DNA of 64,000 bases. Origin: Crocodylus rhombifer. Lineage: Eukaryota > Chordata > Crocodylia > Crocodylidae. The stretch is taken from NCBI GenBank assembly GCA_038503035.1, contig JAVSML010020428.1, forward strand, positions 240,682 through 304,681, read 5' to 3'. The notes beneath the pieces were generated by a model. The model was not told the DNA's origin. It did no database searches and saw nothing but the letters and a program-made list of their open reading frames with translations. Shown one piece after another: positions 11,574-23,019 of the stretch (position 1 is the first letter of the stretch; the number at the start of each line of letters is the position of its first letter). A program made the position numbers and the translations under genes.

Positions 11574-12000
11574 ATTTACCCTTGGTGAATCCATGCTGAC
11601 TCTTCCTAATCATGTTCTCCTTTGAGTGCTTAGAAATGGATTACTTGAGGACCTGTTCCATGATTTTTCAGGGAGTGAGGTGATGCTGACCAATCTGTAG
11701 TTCCCCTGATCATTATTCTTTCATTTCTTAATGATGGGCACTATATTTTCCCTTTTCCAGTTGTCCTGGACCGATCTTCACTGCCATTAGTTTTAAAAGA
11801 TAATGGCCAGAGGCTCTGCAATCACATCCCTTGGGTGCATCACTGTAGTCCCATGGACTTGTACATATCCACTTTTTCTAAATAGTCCTTATCGTGTTCT
11901 TTTACTAGGTTGACTGCTCTCCTTCTCCCCAGATTGTGCTGCCAGGCACTGTAGTCTGGGAACTGACCTTGGCTGTGAAGACTGAGGCAAAAATGGCATT
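11574..12000 (-). mobile_element. CR1 LINE internal fragment (RT N-terminal part)
   Basis: Minus-strand CR1 matching the segments at 21909-22216 and 50400-50720 (rc of ttggtgaatccatgctgact and tctgtagttcccctgatcat). It ends at the TA where a family A element begins. Confidence 0.75.
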
Positions 12001-12002
12001 GA

Positions 12003-12768
12003 GTACTAGGGCTATGTGAAGATTCAGGTGCTGATTCGATTCAGAGGGGATTCGGTCCAATTTGGTGGCGGAATCGCCAAATCTGAATCTAATCAGGGAC
12101 TAATTAGAAGGTCTGAATCAATTTGAAGCTTTATGAATCGATTCAGAAAACATTTGGAGAGCTTCAGTGATTCGGGCAGTCCCTTCTGGCTACAGCAGGG
12201 AGCTGGACCCAGACTCCATGCTAGTAAGTAGGGGGCAGGGGAGGGGAGGCTGGAGGAGGGAGAAGGGGACCAAGGGGGGACCTCTGCCATGCCCCATCCC
12301 CTGCCTGCTTCCCCCAGCCCCCATGAGCTCCCCTGACCCCCCACCCACTCTTCCCCCCATGGCTACCCCACCCACCCCAGCTCCTGGTTGTTTGAAAAAA
12401 AGCCCTCACTCACTGGCTGCTGCCACGCAGGGGGGTGATCCCTGCTGCCCCCCCACTGCCTCTTCCATTAGCCCCTCAACCCCTACCCACTCTCCCAGCC
12501 CCCCCCCCGTGGCTGCCCCCCCCAGTTCCCAGTCCTTTTAAAAAAAAAAGTCCCAACTCACCAGCTGCTGCAGCAGCCTCGGGGCATCTGGGGGCTCGTG
12601 ACAGAGCCCCACATGCACTGCAGGGCAGTGAGGGGCAGCAAGGATCCTCCTCCCCTTGCCTGGCAGGAGTTGGTGAGTAGGGGCTTTTTTTTTTTTTTAA
12701 GAGCCAGGAACTGGCGCAGGCGGGGCAACCATGGGGGGGAGTGGCTGGGAGAGTGGGAAGGGGTTGAC
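12003..12768. mobile_element. MITE-like element, 'family A', right end lost
   Basis: Left end GGGCTATGTGAAG follows TA at 12001-12002 and is almost identical to the intact copy at 45974 (GGGCTGTGCGAAG). The arm is full of gattcgattc/gaatcgaatc words. The centre is C/G-rich with two repeats of the type agctcctggttgtttgaaaa and matches 46180-46740. The right arm is absent; CR1 sequence resumes at about 12769. Confidence 0.75.
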
Positions 12769-13425
12769 CTTCCTATTGTTCCTGATATATCCGCATCCCC
12801 AAGCGATATTCTCATACTCTTCCCTAGCCTTTTGTCCAAGTTCTCACTTCTTGTAAGCTTCCTTTTTGTGTTTTAGTTCACTGAAGAATTCCCTACTAAG
12901 CCAAGCTAGTCTTCTGCCATACTTGCGAGTCTTCCTGTACATTGGGAGGGTTCATTTCTGCACCCTCAGTAAGGTTACTTTAAAATACAACCAGCTGTCC
13001 TAGACTCCTTTTCCCCTCAGACTAGCTTCCTAGGGGATCCTGCCCATCAGTTCTTGAAGTGAGTTGAAGTCTGCTCTTCTGAAGTCCAAGGTCTGTGCTC
13101 TGATGCTCTCCTGCCTTCCCTCCTTTCCTCAGGATCCTGAACTCAGTCATCTTGTGGTCACTGCTGCCTAAGTTGCCATCCACTTCTACATTCCCCACTA
13201 ATTCTTCTCTGTCTGTGTATCAGCTCCAGGTGGCTCCCAGTCTCCCAAAGAGGCAATCTATTAGCTGCTGCAGCTGAAACTGGGTCCTAAGAGATTGAGG
13301 GCTATGAATTTCCTTAAGAGTCTTAACAGGCTTTGCTGCTGGTTGTGGCTGGTGCCTTCTCCTAGTTCTCCTGCACACATGATAGTGCATTGTAAGGATG
13401 TGAAATCTAGGATTCTCCTTCTCTC
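12769..13425 (-). mobile_element. CR1 LINE internal fragment (endonuclease to RT linker)
   Basis: Minus-strand CR1, parallel to 25195-25620 and 50730-51000 (for example the rc of ttgtccaagttctcacttctt and gaagtccaaggtctgtgctc). It is the continuation of the CR1 broken by the family A element; some host sequence was lost at the junction. Confidence 0.7.
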
Positions 13426-13789
13426 TCTTCAGCGTTTTATTCTCTTATTCCCCAGTGGGGAAAGATGAAGACTTGGGCCCCTGAAGAAGCATAAGTATAT
13501 TTATACTCTGTCACCATCCAGAGGACACCTTTGAGACAAGAATGGCTCTTATCAAGGAGACATGGGGCAGAATCCTATTCCATTTACTTCTCTATTTGAT
13601 ACATACACAGGTATAAACCTCCCATTTTTAGCACTTACATACAGTTTGGGCTTCTGTTTTACCCTGTAGTGAAACAGAATTATCCTGTGCATGTGCCAGT
13701 CAGGAATGTCAAGGAGAGCTTTCACATGTTTTACCACCTGCTGCTTGGTCTCCCCTCACCCAAAGCTGCATCTTTTTCCCAGAAAAAAT
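13426..13789. other. Intron sequence, nothing recognised
   Basis: Mixed composition with no coding signal or transposon end that I can identify. Confidence 0.3.
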
Positions 13790-13990
13790 GCTGTTAATAC
13801 CAGGCTTTCAGGAACGTACTCTGAAGCCCTTTTACTAAAGTTGGGCCAGGAATTCTCTGGAGACCTGGCAGAGGCTGCATGCTCTTGGAGCATGGTCATC
13901 ATGGGTGACTTCAACTACCCAGACATCTCATGGGATGAGCACTCAGCCAGATCCATCACTCACAAATGCACCTTGCATTTCATAGTTTTT
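13790..13990 (+). mobile_element. CR1 endonuclease fragment
   Basis: Plus-strand text QEFSGDLAEAACSWSMVIMG, then DFNYPDISWDEHSARSITH: the conserved (G)DFNxPDISW block of the CR1 apurinic-type endonuclease. It closely matches 18587-18720, so both derive from one subfamily. Confidence 0.8.
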
Positions 13991-14214
13991 CAAGCAAATG
14001 GATGGAGAGCAGTCAAAAGTGTCTTTTCCATTCAGAACCAGGCTACAACCCAAGGCTGCCTCTCAGCCAAGGCAACATCTCAGTGACCCACAGATCCTGT
14101 GTCTTGTTCTCTTCCTTCTGGCCACATATATATTTCTCTATTTGCTCTCCAATAGGTCAGGTTCAAAAGAGAGGATTGGAAAGGGGTCTGGATAATGCCT
14201 AACCTCTATACTAG

Positions 14215-14345
14215 TGACCTGAGCACTTTACTGGGAAGCAGGATATGTAGGTTCAGACCCTTTCTGTAAGGGGAGAGGAACTAGAGCCTAGGTTTTCTAC
14301 TCAGTAGCCAAATGGCCAAACCACTAGGCTATTGTACACAGGAAG
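14215..14345 (-). mobile_element. tRNA-derived SINE fragment (probable)
   Basis: On the minus strand an A-box-like TAGCCTAGTGGTTTGG (plus-strand 14316-14331) is followed about 40 bases on by a B-box-like ggctctagttcct. This is the layout of tRNA-derived SINEs. The family is not identified. Confidence 0.5.
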
Positions 14346-16018
14346 GCCTTACCTTGGTGCCTGACCACTACTAGTCATGAGGTTTTTTTGCCTAGCTATA
14401 ACTTTGAGATTTACCTGAACATAGCATACCTGCCTGCAGCTTTTCTGTCTTGTATTCAGTTTCCTGAATGGAGAGGGCAATCAGAGACTGGTTTTATCTG
14501 CCTCATTAATAGCTGGCAGCACCCAAGTACTACTGCTGCCTTCTGCAGTAGGTAGCTGTGCCAAAGGCACCTTCTTTGAGATGCTGACTTCTTTCCTGCT
14601 GAACATGGCATAGCTGTAGCCCCCGAACTGCAATGCAGAGTGGAGTTCACCAAGTCCAGGAAAACATGAACATGGAAACTATAACAAATGCTGTTTTTTT
14701 AGGACTGAGGTGGGCAGGGCTTCCTGAGAATAGAGGGTCCTTCTGTGAGGCAGAGCTGGCTGCCAGGCAGTGCTTACTGCAGACTGAACGGAGCTGTGTA
14801 TTCATTTCCTGAATCATACTGAAGAGAGCTGGCTCCAAATCAGACATCTTGTATAAACAGAGGGACAGGGTGAGAATACCTCCTGGTCTCTATCTTTATG
14901 AAAAGCTGCTTCATGCTCAGAAGCTTTACTCCCTGTTAGGCAGGAATGACAAACTAAAGGCACTGAGCTGAGTGGAACAGTTCTGACCTCCAAAGAGAAA
15001 GTCCCCGCCACTTCTGTGAACATCTGAAGGAGCCATTGGGCTGGCAGCTAATCTTCTCAGCTATGCTACTGTCATTAAAGTAAGGTGCCTGGGGGCCAGG
15101 GTATGACCTGACCCTTGGGTCCTGCAGAGAAAAAGGCAGTTGCGAACTAGTCGGTAGTGGGTGTCCTTGCATATGCCTGCACTCTCTAGGGTATGCCTGC
15201 TTGCATGTCAGGCAGCCTGAGAGCCTGTTTTTATTGCCAGAGGGGCTGTTATTTCATTGGAATGAAATGCTTTGGTCACAGGATGATTTGTTTGTTTTGG
15301 CTCTTGCACTTCACCATCTGGCTGGAGCTTGATCTCCCTCCAATCCCCCAGTTCCTTGGCAATAGGGAGGGGAAGTGCCAGGGTTTAGCATAGAGGAAAA
15401 TCAGTCTCTAAATTAGAACAAAAGGCAGCTCACTTCATCAGCTGGAGTCCCAGAATAGCGACAGCACACCTGTCTTTTCCCAAGAGAATCACTTTTTTGT
15501 AAAGCTAAACTGAGATTTAACTAATATTCAGATCAGGCAATGGTAATGCAGAGACATCTGATATGGAATTGCAAGCAGACACCCAAAATCTCTGAGCTCT
15601 TTCTGGCTTCTGAATTCTTCATCCTCCCTGGGTTCACAATCTATATAGTATCATTAATTACATGTTCCAGTCTGCACTTTGAGTATATATCAACATAAAG
15701 ATTTAGTCATGAAGACAGAGTTATGTGAAGAGCTTACAGCAAGGACTTTTGTCCCAGTGCCCATGTGTAATACTTTATCAAGTCTTGTCACCACAACCAT
15801 TGTTTAACAAGAACTGTCTGGAGAATTTATCAGATAGGTTTCTACCATCTACTAGGTGCCTTTCCTTCTGGTAAATTATTTCAATTATTTTGTTTTATTA
15901 TTGTGGCCAACAGGTGGCCCTTCTCTCTACTTGACTGAACACAATGGAGTCTGGCCTTAGTTCTGACAGAGTTAATGCAAAATATCTCTTACTTTAGTTA
16001 TGCTTTAAACAACACCAT
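14346..16018. other. Intron sequence, nothing recognised
   Basis: About 1.7 kb without identifiable transposon ends or exons. Short open frames here have no family resemblance. It may be original intron DNA. Confidence 0.35.
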
Positions 16019-16021
16019 ACA

Positions 16022-16514
16022 GGGTGCATCTGCACGTGTATATTAATGCGATACAGTTAACTCTAGTACTAATCCCACTGGAGTTTATCACTCCTAGGCA
16101 CTCATTTACATGGGTGCCTAGGATTGTAGCACAATGAACTGAGTCGTAGCAGCCCCAGCTGGCAGAGGAACCCAGAGGGTCAACCTGCCAGCCTGGGGCT
16201 GCTCCCCCTGGCTCAATGTAATGTGAAGGGGCTGGCTGGGGCATGAGAGTGCTTCAGTGTAGGACTAGCCATCAGGCAGCCCCAACATTGAAGCACCCTT
16301 GTGCCCCAGCCAGTGAGGGCAGCATTTACACATGCACTGCTGTGGAGTAAAAAAATTCCACAACAGGATAGTAGTTGTAAATACAAGTATTGTCCTGCTG
16401 TGGAGTCAGTTAGTTTACTCCAGCCTAATCGGGGTGTATAAGTAGACATGATGTTTACTATGCAGCTAATTACTGTAGTCTACTGTGCAGTAAATATGTC
16501 ATGTAGACATGCCC
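16022..16514. mobile_element. MITE-like element, family B, with 3-bp target duplication
   Basis: Ends GGGTGCATCTGCACG and CATGTAGACATGCCC are imperfect inverted repeats. The element is flanked by ACA on both sides (16019-16021 and 16515-16517). The arms contain family words (attaatgcgatacagttaa, ctactgtgcagtaaatatg). The middle is G/C-richer and differs from other copies. Confidence 0.72.
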
Positions 16515-16590
16515 ACAGTTTATTTCTTTACACAATAAGGGATGCATACAGGACAAAAGTATTTATCCTAAGGGGAGAATATCCCTTACA

Positions 16591-17878
16591 CTCATAGAAT
16601 CATGGAAAATTAGGGTTAGAAGGGATCTCAGGGGGTCATTTAGTCCAGTTCCCTGCTCAAATCAGGACCATCACCAGCTAGATCATCCCAGCCAAAGCTT
16701 TGTGTACCTGGGTCTTAAAAGCCTCCGAGGATGGAGATTCCACAACCTCTCTGGTTAACCTGTTCCAGTGTTTTACTACCCTCCTAGGGAGAGAATTCTT
16801 CCTAATACATAATCTAAACTTCCCTTGCTGCAACTTGAGACCATTGCTCCTTGTTCTGTCATCTGCTGCCACTGGGAACAATCTAGCTCCATCCTCTTTT
16901 GAACCCCCATTCAGGTAGTTGAAGGCTACTATTAAATCCTCTCTCAGTCTTCTCTGGACTAAATAAGCCCAGTTTCCTCAGTCTTTCCTCATTAGTCATG
17001 TGCCCAAGCCGCCTCACCATTGTTGTTGCCCCCCTCTGAATTCTCTCCAATTTGTCCACATCCTTTCCATAGTGAGGGACCCAAAACTGAACACAGTACT
17101 CCAGATGTGGCCTCATTAGAGCTGAATACAGTGAAAGAATCACTTCCCTTGATTTGCTGGCAATACTTCTACTAATGCAGCCCTGTATGCTGTTAGCCTT
17201 CTTCATAACAGGGCACAATGTTGGCTCATATTCAGCTCATTGTCCACTGTAACCCCCAGGATCTTTTTCACAGAGCTGCTGCCCAGCCAGTCAGCTCTTG
17301 GCCTGTACTAGTGCATGGGATTGTTTTATCCTAAGTGCAGGACTTTTCACTTGTCCTTGTTGAATCTCATGAGATTCCTTTTGGCCCAGTCCTTCAGTTT
17401 GCCTAGGTAACCCTGAATCCTAGCCCTACCCACCAGTGTATCTACTACTCCCTCCAGCTTAGTGTCATCTGCTGAGGGTGCACTCTGTGCCATATTCCAG
17501 GTTGTTGATGGAGACATTGAACAAAACCAGCCCCAGGACCAACCCATGGGGCACTCCACTTGATACCAGCTGCCAACTAGACATCGAGCCATTGATTATT
17601 ACCCTCTGAGCCCAATGCCCCAGCCAGTTTTCTGTTCACCTTACAGTCCATTCATCCAGCCTATACTTCCTTAGTTTGCCTGAGAGAATGTTGTGGGAGA
17701 CTGTATCAAAAGCCTTGCTAAAGTTAAAGTACACCACATTCACTGGTCTGCCTGCATCCACAGAGCCACTCATCACATCATAGAAGGCAGTCAGGTTGGT
17801 CAGGCATGACTTGCCTTTGGTGAATCCATGCTGACTGTTCCTAATCACCTTCTTCTCCTCCAACTGCTTAGAAATGGA
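16591..17878 (-). mobile_element. CR1 LINE, RT domain to 3' end
   Basis: The minus-strand 3' tail is at 16591-16640. Coding pieces upstream include [37 protein letters not shown], a shifted catalytic region (APSADDTKLEG), and KKVIRNSQHGFTKGKSCLTN with [19 protein letters not shown]. Several frameshifts. It starts within RT, so it is 5'-truncated. Confidence 0.87.
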
Positions 17879-17879
17879 G

Positions 17880-18815
17880 GGATAGATGCCTAAAAGAAGT
17901 AAACAGAAGATTCTAGCAATGGAGCTACCATGAGAGCTTCAGCTTCTTCAGCCATGGTATGCACCTAAGGGACTATGGCGTGTTGGGAAAAGATGGCATC
18001 CATCTCACACCAAAGGGGAAGAAGCTTTTCTCAGCTAGAATGGTAGACCTTCTGAATAGGGCTTTAAACTGAGATGACCCGGGGACAGGCCATCAACTAC
18101 TAGCAGAAGCCGGAGAAATGGCAACCTCAAAATCAGCATATCAAGGTACATTAGCAAGCATTCTTTGACACCAGACAATGGACAGGTTACTCCACAGCTC
18201 ACCAGAAAGCCTAGGGCCTTCAATGACAGGCTTAGCTGTCTGTACACTAACACCAAAAGCACGGGATACAAGCAGGAGGAACTGGCCCTTCTACTAACCA
18301 ACAAGCAATATGATCTCGTTGGTATCATGGAGACCTGGTAGGACTCCACCTATGACTGGACCACAGCCATAGAGGGATACACCCTACATAGGAGAGATTG
18401 TGTTCAGAAGAAGGGCAGATAAGTTGCTCTGTATGTGAAGAAACATTACTTCTTCCTAGAAGCAAAGATTGGAAACAAAGAAGGGTGACTTGAGATCCTC
18501 TGGGTCAAGATACAGGGAGAGCATGGGGAAGGGGATTTGACTGTAGGAGTTTATTACAGATCTCCAAATCAAGAGGAACAGCTCAACCAAGAATTCTCTG
18601 GAGAACTGGCAGAAGTTGCATACTCTTGGAGCATGGTCATCATGGATAACTTCAACTACCCAGACATCTCGTGGGAACAGCATTCAGCCAGAGCTGATCA
18701 CTCACAAAGCTTCTTCACTTACATTGATGAATGTACCTAAGAAGTCCATGGGCCAACTAGGGGCAAAGCACTCCTAGACTTGGTTCTGGCAAAAGTGATG
18801 ATTTAGTGAGCATCC
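17880..18815 (+). mobile_element. CR1 LINE: end of ORF1 esterase and ORF2 endonuclease
   Basis: At 17989-18066 the frame reads DGIHLTPKGKKLFSARMVDL, then LNRALN. This is the last catalytic block (DxxH) of the SGNH-hydrolase-like esterase known in CR1 ORF1. From about 18225 ORF2 endonuclease text follows: YKQEELALLLTNKQYDLVGI, METW (stop next), GVYYRSPNQEEQ, and DNFNYPDISW, where the family has GDFN. It stops at 18815 where an oppositely oriented scrap begins. Confidence 0.8.
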
Positions 18816-18866
18816 CATGCTGACCCCTCGTGGATATGTGCCAGAATAATTTTCTCAAAAAGCTTG
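18816..18866 (-). mobile_element. Short inverted CR1 piece
   Basis: Minus-strand CR1 text matching 28175-28220 (rc of cctcgtggatatgtgcca), encoding the IxAHIxEGP region of RT. It is directly joined to the plus-strand CR1 that starts at 18867 and comes from upstream of it in the element. Confidence 0.7.
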
Positions 18867-19797
18867 TGTCATTTTTGACTTGGAGGGATGTGGGCAGTGG
18901 GTTTCCACAGGGCTCGGTCCTCGGGCCTGCACTGTTCAACATCTTTATCAGTGACTTGGACGAGGGGGTAAAAAGCACGCTGTTCAAATTTGCTGATGAC
19001 ACTAAGATGTGGGGGGATGTGGGCATGCTAGAAGGGAGGAATAGGCTACAATCAGACCTAGACAGATTACAAGGGTGGGCGGATGAGACTAGGATGGGAT
19101 TGAACACTGACAAGTGCAAGGTGATGCACCTTGTCTTCATTAACTCCAAGATGAACATGGGCCGGCAGTGTGGGGATGCAGTCAGGAAGGCCAACCGAAC
19201 CTTGTCGTGCATCCACAGATGCATCTCGAGCAGGTCCAAGGAGGGGATACTCCCCCTCTATGCAGCACTGGTCAGGCCGCAGCTGGAGTACTGCATCCAG
19301 TTCTGGGCGCCGCACTTCAGAGGGATGTGGACAACATGGAGAGGGTCCATAGGAGGGCCACTCGCATGATCAGGGGGCAGCAGGGCAGGCCCGATGAGGA
19401 GAGGCTACGGGACCTGAACCTTTTCAGTCTCCACAAGAGAAGGCTGAGGGGAGATCTAGTGGCCTGTTACAAAGTAGTCAGAGGGGACCAGCAGGCACTG
19501 GGGAAGTCCCTGTTCCCCCAAGCACTACCAGGAGTGACCAGGAATAATGGTCACAAGGTGGCAGAAGGTAGAGTTAGGCTAGATATCAGGAGGTGCTACT
19601 TCACTGTCAAGGCGGCTAGGATCTGGAACCAACTTTAAAGGGAAGTGGTGCTGGCTCCTACCCTGGGCGTCTTTAAGAGGGGGCTAGATGTACACCTTGC
19701 TGGGGTCGTTTGACCCCAGTACTCTTTGCTGCCATGGCAGGGGGTCAGACTAGATGATCTGCTCAGGTCTCTTCTGACCCTAGAAACTATGAAAGTA
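18867..19797 (+). mobile_element. CR1 LINE 3' portion with intact FADD box
   Basis: Plus-strand RT from [20 protein letters not shown] through [32 protein letters not shown] and LVRPQLEYCIQFWAPHF, then a frameshift at about 19320. The frame then runs to [20 protein letters not shown] and the tail (gactagatgatctgctcagg). A short internal deletion removes the leader of the KDLGVI block near 19130. Confidence 0.87.
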
Positions 19798-21908
19798 TGG
19801 AAAGCATAGGGCCCCTGATGAATGCAATGGGACAGCTGATAACCAACACTCAGGACAAAACCAAACTCCTGAATGAATACTTCATATTGGTATTCCACCA
19901 GTCCTGTGCTGTTAACCTACTTGACAGTATACAGGATGATCATGGTGGGGATGACCACCCTCTCACAGTTGGTGTAAATCTTGTGGGGGAGCACCTACAA
20001 AGGCTAAATACCTACAAGTCAGCAGGACCGGATGAACTACACCCTAGAGTGCTAAAAGAACTGGCCAATGTCATCGTGCAACCTGTGGTCAAGTTATTTG
20101 AAGACTCGTGGCATGTGGGAGAGGTCCTAGAAGACTGAAAGAAGGCCAATGTGGTGCCTATCTTTAAGAAATGGAGAAAAGAGGACCCAGAAAATTACAA
20201 GCCAGTCAGTTTGACCTCAATTCTAGTAAAATCCTGGAGAAAATTATTCAAGAATCCATTACAGATGGGCTAACAGAAGGCAGTATTCTGAAGGATAGCC
20301 AACATAGCTTCATTATGGGCAGGTCATGCCAAACCAACCTCATTTNNNNNNNNNNNNNNNNNNNNNNNNNNNNNNNNNNNNNNNNNNNNNNNNNNNNNNN
20401 NNNNNNNNNNNNNNNNNNNNNNNNNNNNNNNNNNNNNNNNNNNNNNNNNNNNNNNNNNNNNNNNNNNNNNNNNNNNNNNNNNNNNNNNNNNNNNNNNNNN
20501 NNNNNNNNNNNNNNNNNNNNNNNNNNNNNNNNNNNNNNNNNNNNNNNNNNNNNNNNNNNNNNNNNNNNNNNNNNNNNNNNNNNNNNNNNNNNNNNNNNNN
20601 NNNNNNNNNNNNNNNNNNNNNNNNNNNNNNNNNNNNNNNNNNNNNNNNNNNNNNNNNNNNNNNNNNNNNNNNNNNNNNNNNNNNNNNNNNNNNNNNNNNN
20701 NNNNNNNNNNNNNNNNNNNNNNNNNNNNNNNNNNNNNNNNNNNNNAAATGAGGTTGATGTCATATACTTGGAGTTCAGAAAGGCCTTTGACCTGGTCTCC
20801 CATGGTGTCCTCATGGTGAAATTGGGAAAATGCAGCCTTGACTACTTTATGGTCTGGTGGCTAGGTAACTGGCTCCACGATAAAACCCAGAGAGTATTGA
20901 CTGACAGAACTGAGTCATCATAGTGGAGGGTGACCAGTGGTGTCCCTCGGGGTTCAGTACTTGTAGCAGTGCTTTTCAACATGTTCATCTGGATTTGGGT
21001 ATTAAAAATGAACTGGCAAAGTTCACTGATAACACCAACCTTGGGGAACATGGCCACACTCAATGACAGGCTGACAAATCAAGCCAAACTGGACAGACTC
21101 ACAATGAAGGTAGACCTCAACCTGATATCATTTAATATAGAGAAATGTAAGGTACTCCACCTGGGAAGAAATAACCCACATCACACTTACAGGCTCAGCA
21201 GTGCTATGTTTGCTTGCCAGAACCACAACTAAACAAGACCTGGGTGTTGTGATAGACAACAAAATTAACATGAGCAACCAATGTGATGGTGTAGCTGGCA
21301 GAGCTAATCAAACACTGGTATGCATCAAGCACTGGAGGCATCTTGAGCAGGGCTAAGGATGTCATCCTCCTGCTCTACTCGGCCTTGGTGAGACTGCAAC
21401 TGGAGCACTGCATCCAGTTCTGGATGCTGCACTTCAGGAAGGATGTGGAGAAGCTTGAGAGAGTCCAAAGGAGGGCCACATGCATAATTAGAGGCCTAGA
21501 AACCAGGTCATATGCGGAGAGGCTGAAAGATTTGGGACTGTTCAGCCTGGAGAAGAAAAGGCTCAGAGGGGACTTGGTGGAAGCCTATAAATATATCAAG
21601 GGTGTACACCAGGGCCTGGGGAAACATCTATTCATCAAGAACCCCCAGGGGAGGACAAGAAATAATGGGCACAAACTTATTGAAGATCGGACATAAGGAC
21701 AAACATTTTTACAAGTTGAGTGCCAAGAGTTTGGAACAGACTCCCCTCACAGGTGGTAAAGTCATCCACCCAGGCAATCTTCAACAGGCGTCTTGACACC
21801 CATCTTGCTGGGGTCATCTGACCCTAGCAGTCTTTTCTGCTGAAGTGCAGGGGGTCTGGGACCAATGATCTGTAAGGTCCTTTTCCAGCCCCTAACAACT
21901 ATGAAACT
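19798..21908 (+). mobile_element. CR1 LINE, linker and RT to 3' end, interrupted by gap
   Basis: Plus-strand ORF2 from NEYFILVFHQSC and YKSAGPDELHPRVLKELANV through NVVPIFKKWRKEDPENYKPV. After the gap it continues with VIYLEFRKAFDLVSHGVL, GVPRGSVLV, and a catalytic region reading KFTDNTNLG (Asp to Asn). Then LVRLQLEHCIQFWMLHF, YAERLKDLGLFSLEKKRLRG and the 3' tail ending near 21905. It is a different subfamily from the CR1 just before it. Confidence 0.85.
20346..20745. other. Assembly gap (400 N)
   Basis: An exact run of 400 undetermined bases inside a CR1 RT domain. Other CR1 copies have about 90 bp between the equivalent flanking positions (SCQTNL to the VxYLEFRKAF block), so the gap length is either a placeholder or hides an insertion. 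Confidence 0.98.
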
Positions 21909-22216
21909 AAATGGATTCCTTGAGGTTCTTCTCCATGATTTTTCCAGGAACTAAGGTGAGGCTGACTGGTCTGTAGTACCCTGGATCCTCCTTTTTCCCT
22001 TTCTTAAATATGGGCACTATGTTTACCCTTTTCCAATCATCCAGGACCTCTCCTGATCACCATGAGTTTTCAAAGATGATGGCCAATGGCTTTGCAATCA
22101 CATCGGCCAACCCTTCAGCAACCTCGGGTGCATCCCATGTGGCCCCGTGGACTTATACTCGTCCAGATTTTCTAAATAGTCCCTAATGTGTTCTTTTGCC
22201 ACTGTTGTCTGCTCAC
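21909..22216 (-). mobile_element. CR1 LINE fragment, 3'-side half of an interrupted host copy
   Basis: Minus-strand RT N-terminal region (parallel to 11640-11930 and 50458-50710). It breaks at TA 22217-22218, where a family A element begins. The same CR1 resumes at 24985. Confidence 0.8.
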
Positions 22217-22218
22217 TA

Positions 22219-23017
22219 GGGGTGTGCAAAGTGGGTCCTATTCGATTTGGATTCAGATTCAGCCTGAATCAGGGACAGTAATTCAATGTGTTGATTCAGA
22301 TCATTATCTCTGATTCAATTCTACCGAATCCTAATCTGAAGATTCGATGCTGATTCAGGGAATCAGTGATTCAGACATACACACAGCTTTAAAAGTTTTT
22401 CCTACATACCTTGAGATACCAGTGCGGCTCATGATTGCTGCAAAGGTGAGGCACATGGAGAATCCCACAGGAACACAGGGGACACAGGAGCTGCATGTGC
22501 TTGGCGGCGAACCTGAAAGTGGGCTGGAAGTGGCCTGATCCACCAGAGAGCACACTGGGTGCCCACCCTCACGCCCCCTCAGCTCAGTGATCGACCGGGG
22601 GGGACCCCAGGTGCCCCCCCAGACCCAGGAGGCACCAGTCGCTGAGCCAGGGAGTGCAGGGGGGCCCTCAACGTGCTCCCAGTGGACCCGGAAGTGGACT
22701 GGAAGTGCTTCAAGTCCACTTCTAGGTCTGCTACCGAGCCCACTGGGGAGCCCCCCATGCTTCTGTGGGACACTCCATGTGCCCCAGCATCACAACATTA
22801 ATGAGGCCCTCCTACCTAGAGTTATGTAGAAAAAACATTTAAAGCTGTGTTTATGTCCAAATCACTGATTCTTTCTGAATATTTCTGAAACCATTTGGAG
22901 GGTTCTGATTTGAGTCAGAAAGATTAAAGGGTCCTCTGATTCAATTCAGAGATTCAGCCACCAAATTGGGCCGAATCTCTACCAAATCGAATCGGGGACT
23001 GAAGCTTCACACAGCCA
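22219..23017. mobile_element. MITE-like element, family A, TA target duplication
   Basis: Left end GGGGTGTGCAAAG and right end CTTCACACAGCCA are imperfect inverted repeats bounded by TA (22217-22218 and 23018-23019). Both arms (about 200 bp) are packed with gattcagattc-type words and are roughly complementary. The centre holds a G/C-rich stretch shared with 39520-39900. Confidence 0.8.
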
Positions 23018-23019
23018 TA

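Noticed and set aside
20171..20923. Long frames spanning the N gap
   Set aside because: Their length comes from translating undetermined bases. Only the CR1 text on each side is real.
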